NCBI GenBank assembly: GCA_001787475.1
Contig: MFXB01000069.1
Coordinates: forward strand, 1-6,289
Direction: 5' to 3'
DNA: 6,289 nt
Source of the DNA: Candidatus Peregrinibacteria bacterium RIFCSPLOWO2_01_FULL_48_20
GTDB lineage: Bacteria > Patescibacteriota > Gracilibacteria > UBA1369 > 2-02-FULL-48-14
Shown here: positions 1 through 5,303 of the stretch, in pieces
How positions within the stretch are numbered: position 1 is the stretch's first letter
Layout of the letters: the number at the start of each line of letters is the position of its first letter
Program-made: the position numbers and the translations under genes
The notes under the pieces: model-generated
The model's database searches: none
What the model was told of the DNA's origin: nothing
Seen by the model: the letters and a program-made list of their open reading frames with translations, nothing else

Positions 1-105
1 GAAGGTGTTGAGTTGCTTGCGAGCTTCTTCTTCGGTGGCGGCACCAATAAGTCCGCTGAGTTTTTTACCTCCGTTATTGACGGCTGTGTACTGAAATTGT
101 GCCAT
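1..105 (-). CDS. PilC/GspF-type inner-membrane protein, N-terminal fragment (runs off left edge)
   Basis: Only the first 35 codons lie in the window. They begin MAQFQYTAVNNGGKKLSG and continue into a stretch with EEEARKQL. This matches the start of the GspF/PilC family: a short 'xxFxYxAxxxxGKxxxGxIxA' strand pair, then a helix containing 'EARxxL'. Family members are polytopic inner-membrane proteins of type II secretion systems and type IV pili, where they connect the cytoplasmic assembly ATPase to the pilin-like filament. The two full cytoplasmic domains and the membrane helices would lie outside the window. The ATG at 103-105 is the natural family start, and no Shine-Dalgarno sequence precedes it. 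The start lies inside the last codons of pyrG, in another frame (32-base overlap), so the two genes are probably cotranscribed. Pilus and secretion homologues cannot be told apart from 35 residues. Confidence 0.75.
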   Translation of the reverse strand, partial: MAQFQYTAVNNGGKKLSGLIGAATEEEARKQLNTF

Positions 106-1738
106 GGCGCGGCGATTTAGAAGTTACGCAGGAACTGGCTTCGATGAATCCGTAGAAAAGAGGATGCGGGCGGTGAGGTCGGGATAAGAATTCCGGATGA
201 AATTGCGACCCGATCATAAACGGATGATTTTTAAGTTCCGCCATTTCCACCAAATTTCCTTCTTCAAACAGACCCGAAGGTGTCCAATCTGATTTTTCGA
301 GTTTTTTCACATAGTCGTTGTTGATTTCGTAGCGATGACGATGACGTTCCATCACCATGTCTTTGTTGTAGAGTTGATGGGCGAGGGTATTCGGAACAAG
401 CATGCAAGGGTAGGCGCCCAAGCGCAATGTGGCACCTTTATCTTTCGTGCGATTTTGTCCCGGCAAAAAGTGAATCACATATTTGTCTGCGTCGAGTTTT
501 CCTTCTTCATCAAATTCTTCGCTCGTGAGTTCCGGATCTTTGAGTTTTTCGCGCGCGTACTCAATGGTCATGAGTTGCAAACCGAGACAGAGTCCGAGGT
601 AAGGCACTTTGTTTTCGCGCGCGTACTTCGCCGCGAGAATTTTTCCTTCCGTTCCTCGAATGCCGAATCCGCCCGGAACCAAAACGCCGTGCGCACCGCG
701 GAGTTGTTCCCAAGTGGTTTCGTCGTTTTCTTCCAGTTTTTCAGCGTCCACCCATTGCAAGTCCAAATCCAGATCTTGATGGTAGCAGGCGATTTTCAAA
801 GACTCGATCACGGAAAGGTAGGCATCTTCCAAGTCGGTGTATTTCCCGACGAGGGCAATCACCACCGGATCGCGCTTCGCTTGAATTTTGGAGACCAGTG
901 TCTGCCAATCTTCCAGCATTGGATTCACATTTCCAAGATGCAGTTTTTCGGCGATGAGTTCCGTAACATGATACTCATTGAAATCGAGAGGTACTTCATA
1001 AATGGATTTCGCCGTTACGGCGGGAATCACGCAATTCGCTTCCACATCGCAGAACAGAGAGATTTTTTTCAGAACATCCACGGGAATATTTTTGTCGGCT
1101 CTCGCCAAAATGAGGTCCGGCTGAATACCGATGGAGCGCAGTTCACGCACGGAGGCCTGCGTCGGTTTGGTCTTGAGTTCTTTGGTCGCTTTCAAATAGG
1201 GAAGCAAGGTGAGATGCACGAAGAACGTATTTTCTTTTCCGAGTTCATGACGCATTTGACGAATGGCTTCCAAATAGGGAAGGCCCTCTATGTCTCCCAC
1301 GGTTCCTCCAATTTCCACCATTACGATTTTGGCGCCGCTTTTTTTGCCGGCTTCTTTGATTCGATTTTTAATGGCCTCGGTGATATGTGGAATGATTTGG
1401 ATGGTTCCTCCCAAAAAGTCGCCGCGACGTTCTTTGGCCAAGACTTCCGTGTAAATTTTTCCGGTCGTTACCGAGGAAAGTCCATTGAGATTCTCATCGA
1501 TGAAACGTTCGTAGTGACCAAGGTCCAGATCCGTTTCAGCTCCGTCGTCCGTGACAAACACTTCTCCATGTTGAAAGGGGCTCATGGTTCCCGGATCCAC
1601 ATTGAGGTAGGGATCGAGCTTCATGGTGAACACCTTGAAACCCGCCGCTTTAAGCAGAGCGCCGATGGAAGCGGTGGAGATTCCTTTCCCTAAACTTGAA
1701 CAAACTCCTCCCGTGACGAAGATATACTTGGTCGGCAT
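74..1738 (-). CDS. pyrG: CTP synthase (glutamine-hydrolysing)
   Basis: This encodes a 554-residue cytoplasmic enzyme that makes CTP from UTP, ATP and glutamine, the last step of pyrimidine nucleotide synthesis. The N-terminal synthetase domain (about 1-270) opens with MPTKYIFVTGG and the P-loop SSLGKG (14-19, Lys18). It continues with MKLDPYLNVDPGTMSP (39-54), Asp72 in the DLDLGHYERF stretch, and EIGGTVGDIE (142-151, metal-binding Glu142). The class I glutamine amidotransferase domain (about 292-535) has the oxyanion-loop PGGFGIRG (355-362), nucleophile Cys384 in GLCLGLQ, and the His514/Glu516 pair in FHPEF, so both halves look active. Length is close to the usual 535-550. The frame is open for 61 more codons upstream, but these lie in the neighbouring surface-protein gene and terminator, and homology begins at the ATG at 1738. 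No Shine-Dalgarno sequence is present; a promoter-like pair would start the message at this ATG. The last ~20 residues extend past the usual family end and overlap the next gene. Confidence 0.98.
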   Translation of the reverse strand: MPTKYIFVTGGVCSSLGKGISTASIGALLKAAGFKVFTMKLDPYLNVDPGTMSPFQHGEVFVTDDGAETDLDLGHYERFIDENLNGLSSVTTGKIYTEVLAKERRGDFLGGTIQIIPHITEAIKNRIKEAGKKSGAKIVMVEIGGTVGDIEGLPYLEAIRQMRHELGKENTFFVHLTLLPYLKATKELKTKPTQASVRELRSIGIQPDLILARADKNIPVDVLKKISLFCDVEANCVIPAVTAKSIYEVPLDFNEYHVTELIAEKLHLGNVNPMLEDWQTLVSKIQAKRDPVVIALVGKYTDLEDAYLSVIESLKIACYHQDLDLDLQWVDAEKLEENDETTWEQLRGAHGVLVPGGFGIRGTEGKILAAKYARENKVPYLGLCLGLQLMTIEYAREKLKDPELTSEEFDEEGKLDADKYVIHFLPGQNRTKDKGATLRLGAYPCMLVPNTLAHQLYNKDMVMERHRHRYEINNDYVKKLEKSDWTPSGLFEEGNLVEMAELKNHPFMIGSQFHPEFLSRPHRPHPLFYGFIEASSCVTSKSPRHGTISVHSRQ

Positions 1739-1773
1739 GAGTGCAGTATACGCATCAAAAAAACCCTCGGCAA
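1739..1773 (-). promoter_or_regulatory. Putative pyrG promoter giving a leaderless transcript
   Basis: On the minus strand TTGCCG (1768-1773; 4 of 6 matches to TTGACA) is followed by exactly 17 bases and then TATACT (1745-1750; 5 of 6 matches to TATAAT). Six bases after the -10 hexamer comes the A of the pyrG ATG at 1738, the expected transcription start for a sigma-70-type promoter. The -35 element lies in the loop and 3' arm of the upstream terminator hairpin. The pyrG message would therefore have no 5' leader, which agrees with the absence of a ribosome binding site. This is a pattern match only; the start site has not been measured. Confidence 0.55.
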
Positions 1774-1788
1774 GAGAGCTTTTTTGAT
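1754..1788 (-). terminator. Intrinsic terminator of the surface-protein unit (possibly bidirectional)
   Basis: The 35 bases fold as a 15-bp stem with a five-base TTGCC loop. The outer nine pairs are ATCAAAAAA against TTTTTTGAT. The inner six pairs are GCTCTC against GAGGGT, including two G-T wobbles. On the minus strand the inner stem is followed directly by seven T residues, the form of an intrinsic terminator. It lies 17 bases after the stop codon of the large SLH protein gene. Because the flanks are A-run and T-run, it could also work on the plus strand, although no plus-strand gene is visible. Only 15 bases separate it from the pyrG start. Confidence 0.85.
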
Positions 1789-1805
1789 TCAATTGTGAGG
1801 AAAAA

Positions 1806-4295
1806 TTATTCTTCGCTGGCGATTCCCCAAGCGAGGGCGACGCGGATGGCGATGGCCATGGCTTCGGAGCGAGCGATGTTGTTGTAAGGTCGGAAGGTTC
1901 CGTCGCTGTAGCCTTCCACAATCGACGTGGTTTCGTCGTCGTAGTCGGTCACCGTGGCTTCGTTCGCAATGGCGAGGGCGTAGGCGAAGTAATCGCTGTT
2001 ATCTACATCGCTGAACGTGGCTTCCACGTCATAGTCGTAATCGCTGAGACCGGCGGCTCGAATGGCAAAGACCAAAGCGTCGGCGCGAGTGATGGACTCG
2101 TTGGGATTGAAGTAGTAACCCGTGTCCCTGGTGCGAGTAATGTCGTTCATTTCGGCGGTCACCACATAGTTGTAGTACCAGTCGCCTTCACTTACATCGA
2201 GAAAGTCGGTGTCTTTACCTTCGGCGTCGTCGGGATCAAGACCGAACACAAGCGTGATCACTTTGATCCATTCGGCTCGCGTCATGTTGTCGTTCGGAAC
2301 GAAAGTACTTGAAGTCCGTCCGTTCACGATTTCGGCGGCGTAAGCGCGGCACACAATTTCTTCGTGCCATTGTCCGTGCGTGTCGCTGAAAGGATCGCTG
2401 CAGGTGTATTCACGAGCGGCGATAATTCCTCCGGCGGTGGTGGGGGTTTCTTCTTCTTCAACTATTTCTTCTTCAACCACTTCTTCTTCAACCACTTCTT
2501 CTTCAGCAACATCGTCGGAACTGTCGTTGGGATCGGTTCCAGCCCTTACTTCATCTCCGTCTTCCACGGTTCCGTCATCGGAATCGGAGTCGGTGGGATC
2601 GGTCAAAAAAGTTACAATTTCTTCGTAGTCGCTCAAGTCATCATCATCCGTGTCGGTATCGGTGGGATCGGTGCCGTACGCGGTTTCTTCCTCATCGGTG
2701 AGGCCGTCGTCGTCGGCATCTGTATCAACGACTATTTCTATAGGGTAATCCGCAGCGTCATTCGGATCGGTGCCTTCGGTGATTTCGTCGGCATCGTCGT
2801 AACCGTCGCTGTCGCTATCGGCGCTGTTGGCATCCGTTCCATAGGTAATTACTTCTTCATAGTCGGTGAGACCGTCATCGTCAGAGTCGGAGTCATTCAG
2901 ATCGGTATGATAGCTTAATTCTTCCTCGGCATCGGTGAGGCCGTCGTCATCGGCATCCAAATCGGTTGGTTCGGCTTGAGTGATGTCAAAACTGGCGATA
3001 CAAGCGTCGTCTTCATCTTCAACGTAAACCAGGATGGTGTCTCCATTCACGCCTCCTGAGAAACTCACCGTAACGCTTTCGTCCGCTTCGGTGATTTCCA
3101 CTTCATCTTCACTGAATTCTCCGTATCCGTTGGCTTCAAAGATCAAGGTTCCTGTCCATGCTTGGGAGTTGTCGGAAGCTGCTCCGGATCCGATTTCAGT
3201 TAAAACAAAGTTATTGAGGTTTGCCCAATCGAAATCGCTCACTGTAAAGTCGGGAGCGTTCGTGGATTCTTCTTCGCTCAATTCAATCGTTGCCGTAAGG
3301 TCAAAACCGGCTTCGGTATCATCGGCCGCCATTGTATAGCTGTCCGGTGAAAGGGTCAGAGAGTTACAATAGAGAAGCGTCAGAGCGGCTGCGTCGTCGG
3401 AATATCCGCGGGCTTCCGTTGCGGAGGCGGCGGCATTTTCGGCCGAGGTTTGCGCGTAATCACGGTATAGTCCAGCCATTGGCTCAGAGGATGACGGCCT
3501 GTTCTCGTCTTGATAATCGGTGTAATCCTCAAGAGCCTCTTGGTACTCTTCGTATAAATCTTTGGCTTCCGCGTAAGTGTCAGCAAACTTCGCACTGTAG
3601 AGAGCGACCATGGCAACATCGGGGCCCGTACACTTTTCACTAGAATACAATTCCACGCAGGCTTCAAGGTAAAGATCATCAAAATCATCATCCACTTCGC
3701 TGCATTTTGCTAATTCACTAACGTTCGTTCCGGCTTCGTCCACACATTCGTCACGTTCTTCTTCCGCAGCAAAAACATCACTCCAATCTTCGCCTCCCGT
3801 GACTTCCAAATAGTCGTCTTCCGCGTCATCGCGAGGCTTTTCGAGTTCACTGAGGACGGCGATGTAAGTCTCCCATTCGGCAGCCATTTCATCATAAAGG
3901 TCTTGTGCGGTTTCGGCGTAACTTTGAGCTTTTTCGGCTGCACTTTCCGCACTTGTGGCGGCTTTATCAGCGGCGCTTTGAGCCGTTTCCAAATTGCTTC
4001 GATTGTATTCACCAAAGGCGGATTCGGCGTCTTCCAAAGCGGTGAGAGCTGTAGCGGCATAGCTTGCCGCGTTCGTTTCCTCTGTGGCCGCTTCTTCAGC
4101 GACCTCATCTATCGTTTCAGGAGAGCCGCTTTCCACTCCAGTATCGATTCCTTGGTCTTCGAGACCTCCTTTGAAGCCGCTAAAGTCAAAGGCACCTTTG
4201 AGTAACCCGCTCTTTGCGAGTCCGAAAGCAAGTCCTGCCACAACGAGGAGTCCGATGACAATATAAAGGTATTTTTTTGGTTTGGTAGCGGCCAT
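1806..4295 (-). CDS. Membrane-anchored coiled-coil / DxDxDG-repeat / SLH-domain surface protein
   Basis: This 829-residue, strongly acidic protein is predicted to be exported and to link membrane and cell wall. Residues 1-8 are basic (KPKK) and 9-28 form one hydrophobic helix, an N-in/C-out signal anchor or signal peptide. Residues ~66-305 are Ala/Glu-rich, probably helical and coiled, with cysteines at 184, 198, 213 and 222. Residues ~316-441 look like a beta-sandwich domain bracketed by Cys310 and Cys432. Six DxDxDG-type repeats (446-595) resemble bacterial thrombospondin type 3 calcium repeats. A Glu/Val linker (596-616) leads to three SLH domains at ~635-686, 698-750 and 761-820, with MTRAE, ITRAD and IARSE in place of the usual ITRAE motif. 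SLH domains bind pyruvylated wall polysaccharide in characterised bacteria. The ATG at 4295 precedes the anchor, which matches the next gene upstream, 26 bases away; there is no Shine-Dalgarno sequence. A terminator follows the TAA. Domain calls are by eye; the specific role is unknown. Confidence 0.93.
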   Translation of the reverse strand: MAATKPKKYLYIVIGLLVVAGLAFGLAKSGLLKGAFDFSGFKGGLEDQGIDTGVESGSPETIDEVAEEAATEETNAASYAATALTALEDAESAFGEYNRSNLETAQSAADKAATSAESAAEKAQSYAETAQDLYDEMAAEWETYIAVLSELEKPRDDAEDDYLEVTGGEDWSDVFAAEEERDECVDEAGTNVSELAKCSEVDDDFDDLYLEACVELYSSEKCTGPDVAMVALYSAKFADTYAEAKDLYEEYQEALEDYTDYQDENRPSSSEPMAGLYRDYAQTSAENAAASATEARGYSDDAAALTLLYCNSLTLSPDSYTMAADDTEAGFDLTATIELSEEESTNAPDFTVSDFDWANLNNFVLTEIGSGAASDNSQAWTGTLIFEANGYGEFSEDEVEITEADESVTVSFSGGVNGDTILVYVEDEDDACIASFDITQAEPTDLDADDDGLTDAEEELSYHTDLNDSDSDDDGLTDYEEVITYGTDANSADSDSDGYDDADEITEGTDPNDAADYPIEIVVDTDADDDGLTDEEETAYGTDPTDTDTDDDDLSDYEEIVTFLTDPTDSDSDDGTVEDGDEVRAGTDPNDSSDDVAEEEVVEEEVVEEEIVEEEETPTTAGGIIAAREYTCSDPFSDTHGQWHEEIVCRAYAAEIVNGRTSSTFVPNDNMTRAEWIKVITLVFGLDPDDAEGKDTDFLDVSEGDWYYNYVVTAEMNDITRTRDTGYYFNPNESITRADALVFAIRAAGLSDYDYDVEATFSDVDNSDYFAYALAIANEATVTDYDDETTSIVEGYSDGTFRPYNNIARSEAMAIAIRVALAWGIASEE
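1836..2396 (-). other. Three SLH domains of the large surface protein
   Basis: The domains cover about 2238-2393 (SLH1), 2046-2204 (SLH2) and 1836-2015 (SLH3). Each starts with an FSDV-like motif (PFSDT, FLDVS, FSDVD), has a central aromatic or acidic helix, and ends with an (I/M)(T/A)R(A/S)(E/D) motif before a hydrophobic helix. SLH3 carries an acidic insertion of about ten residues before GYSDGTF. The order and spacing match the three domains of the partial gene at 5284-6289, including a cysteine pair within SLH1 (Cys632 and Cys649). Confidence 0.9.
2451..2510 (-). repeat. Four 15-bp tandem repeats encoding a Glu/Val linker
   Basis: Four consecutive 15-base units on the plus strand follow the pattern TTCTTCTTCAACCAC. 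They cover 2451-2465, 2466-2480, 2481-2495 and 2496-2510. The second and third are identical, the first differs at two bases and the last at a few. On the minus strand each unit encodes (V/I)(V/A)EEE. The array sits exactly between the DxDxDG repeats and the SLH domains. Being in frame (15 = 5 codons), unit gain or loss by slippage would change linker length without breaking the gene. Confidence 0.9.
2511..2960 (-). repeat. Six acidic DxDxDG (thrombospondin type 3-like) protein repeats
   Basis: Residues 446-595 of the large surface protein contain six units of about 22-31 residues, beginning near residues 446, 469, 493, 524, 548 and 571. Typical units read DADDDGLTDAEEE followed by a short spacer ending TDxND. 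The third unit is degenerate (DSDSDGYDDADE) and is followed by a hydrophobic insertion PIEIVV. The last has lost the clean loop (DSDDGTVEDGDE). Aspartates at alternate positions with a following Gly and a downstream Glu resemble EF-hand-like calcium loops of bacterial thrombospondin type 3 repeats. Calcium binding is inferred from the family. Confidence 0.85.
2973..3350 (-). other. Beta-rich (Ig-like?) domain with a likely disulfide
   Basis: Residues ~316-441 of the large surface protein alternate hydrophobic and polar residues in short strands, such as FDLTATIEL, GTLIFEANGYG, SVTVSFSGG and TILVYVED. This is the pattern of an extracellular beta-sandwich. Cys310 (LLYCNSLTLSP) just before it and Cys432 (DDACIASFDI) at its end would close the fold. 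The last strands resemble the first 60 residues of the partial gene at the right edge (TITATIENEQGCNDQLTLED). I cannot assign a named family by eye. Confidence 0.5.
4211..4280 (-). repeat. Near-identical signal-anchor DNA, copy 1 (pairs with 5161-5230)
   Basis: These 70 bases encode most of the membrane anchor of the large surface protein. Aligned without gaps against 5161-5230 they differ at seven positions, about 90% identity. The longest uninterrupted run is CAACGAGGAGTCCGAT plus flanking bases. The distance between copies is 950 bases and both sit at the same position relative to their start codons. Confidence 0.9.
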
Positions 4296-4321
4296 TGTGA
4301 TGGATTAAATGTTAATGGATT

Positions 4322-5245
4322 TTACTTTAAAATCTTGTAGGAAGCGGCTCGGGAGGCATGGCCTTCCGCTTTGTCGGCGGAAGCGTCGGCATTTTCGGCC
4401 GATTCTTCCACGTCCGCCAAGTTTTTCGCGTCCTCACTCAGATCAAAATCAAGTTCATTGTCGTCTTCGTAATCTTCAATGTCCTCTTCCGCGTCCAGGT
4501 AATCTTCGTAAATATCGCGAGTGTCTTCAAATAGCTCCAGTGCCTTCTCTTCATCTTCATCCCACCGAGTGTCACTTGGACAGAAGGACACTTTGCCGCC
4601 ACTCGACAGATCTTCAGAAATTTCCTCACAAAAATCATCGAAAGCGTCCGCATAATCTGTGTATTCGTCTACGCATACAGTAAGGTTGGTTGGATTTTCA
4701 TCTTTGCAGTCGTCATAGGAGAGCTCCGTCTCATACGTTTCCAAAAAATAGGCTTGCATGTCGCCGTCCTCGTTGAGGATATCTTTGTATTGTTCATAGA
4801 TATAGTCGCTCACCGCTTCAAGGGGATCGAGGCCATCGTTGTATTCATCCTGTTTTTTTTCGTGTTTCTCGTAAATTTTAGTTGCTTTTTCAACGAGATC
4901 TTCGGCGGTGGAAGCTTGTGCTCTTGCATTGGTGGCCGCGGTTGAGGCTTCTCCTTGAGCCGTTTTTAGTGCCGTTTTGTCCGAATCCGAATAGGCCGAT
5001 TTAGCGTCACTTAATGCCGTTTTGCCTGTCGTTGCATAAGTGGCTGCTTTTTCTTCCGCAAGAGCGGCATTGGTTTTTGCCTCTTCAATGGTCTTCACGG
5101 TAGTCGACGTCACTGATTGGCTTGAAGTGAAACTGGGAAAAGCGCCCTTGAAAAATTCGCTCTGAGTGAGTCCGAAAGCAAGTCCTCCCACAACGAGGAG
5201 TCCGATTACGATATAAAGGTATTTTTTGGGTTTGGTATTAGGCAT
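4322..5245 (-). CDS. Membrane-anchored coiled-coil protein with four-cysteine module, no SLH domains
   Basis: This encodes 307 residues and is not a family I recognise by name. Residues 1-8 include KPKK and 9-28 form one hydrophobic helix almost identical to that of the large protein encoded next to it. Residues ~52-130 are Ala/Thr/Lys/Glu-rich and probably a coiled coil (AATNARAQASTAEDLVEKAT). Residues 180-222 hold Cys180, Cys191, Cys206 and Cys222. Residues 232-300 are a very acidic second helical stretch whose DIYEDYLDAEEDIEDYEDDN matches the neighbour's DLYEEYQEALEDYTDYQDEN. The protein ends at KILK, the point where the neighbour enters its beta domain, so it has the anchor and rod but no visible wall-binding part. 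It may be a shortened paralogue or a partner that pairs through the coiled coil. The start at 5245 follows an A-rich leader with no Shine-Dalgarno sequence; a promoter-like pair lies just upstream. The next gene starts 26 bases after its TAA. Confidence 0.9.
   Translation of the reverse strand: MPNTKPKKYLYIVIGLLVVGGLAFGLTQSEFFKGAFPSFTSSQSVTSTTVKTIEEAKTNAALAEEKAATYATTGKTALSDAKSAYSDSDKTALKTAQGEASTAATNARAQASTAEDLVEKATKIYEKHEKKQDEYNDGLDPLEAVSDYIYEQYKDILNEDGDMQAYFLETYETELSYDDCKDENPTNLTVCVDEYTDYADAFDDFCEEISEDLSSGGKVSFCPSDTRWDEDEEKALELFEDTRDIYEDYLDAEEDIEDYEDDNELDFDLSEDAKNLADVEESAENADASADKAEGHASRAASYKILK
5161..5230 (-). repeat. Near-identical signal-anchor DNA, copy 2 (pairs with 4211-4280)
   Basis: This is the second copy of the membrane-anchor coding DNA, 63 of 70 bases identical to 4211-4280 without gaps. 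Several differences are silent or conservative (GCA/GGA for Ala/Gly). Similarity at DNA level drops sharply outside the anchor. Confidence 0.9.
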
Positions 5246-5267
5246 TTTTTTGTTTTATTTTATTAAA

Positions 5268-5303
5268 TCTTGTTATTATACATCTAATCGGCATACCACG
5301 CAA
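5268..5303 (-). promoter_or_regulatory. Putative promoter for the coiled-coil gene pair
   Basis: On the minus strand a perfect TATAAT (5275-5280) is preceded, after exactly 17 bases, by TTGCGT (5298-5303; 3 of 6 matches to TTGACA). Transcription would start near the A at 5268 and give a 23-base, almost G-free, A-rich leader. The -35 lies inside the last codons of the upstream SLH gene. No terminator is visible between that gene and this site, so read-through from upstream is also possible. Confidence 0.5.

Noticed and set aside
335..1693. Long plus-strand open frame of 452 codons opposite pyrG
   Set aside because: It is the mirror of a clearly conserved CTP synthase gene; its translation is Phe/Arg/His-rich with no recognisable domain, as expected for an antisense shadow.
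1739..1921. Upstream extension of the pyrG frame by 61 codons
   Set aside because: It runs through the terminator and the end of the surface-protein gene; family homology starts at the ATG at 1738 and the extension is low-complexity Ser/Pro.
2364..2918. Plus-strand frames opposite the acidic repeats (Val/Ile/Gly/Phe-rich or Ser-rich products)
   Set aside because: These are complements of GAA/GAT-rich codons of the DxDxDG and Glu/Val repeats and show no protein-like features.
3380..4108. Minus-strand frames inside the large surface-protein gene (103 and 132 codons)
   Set aside because: They overlap a gene with clear domain structure and give Lys/Pro/Arg-rich products without recognisable features.
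4304..4309. TTTAAT as a -10 element just before the large surface-protein gene
   Set aside because: It lies at roughly leaderless distance (eight bases before the ATG), but no convincing -35 exists at 16-18 bases, so I did not annotate it; cotranscription with the gene upstream is simpler.
4261..5245. Prepilin-type signal at the N-termini of the coiled-coil proteins, suggested by the nearby pilus-type gene
   Set aside because: There is no Gly-Phe-Thr-Leu-Ile-Glu type cleavage site; the basic KPKK followed by a plain hydrophobic helix is an ordinary signal anchor or signal peptide.
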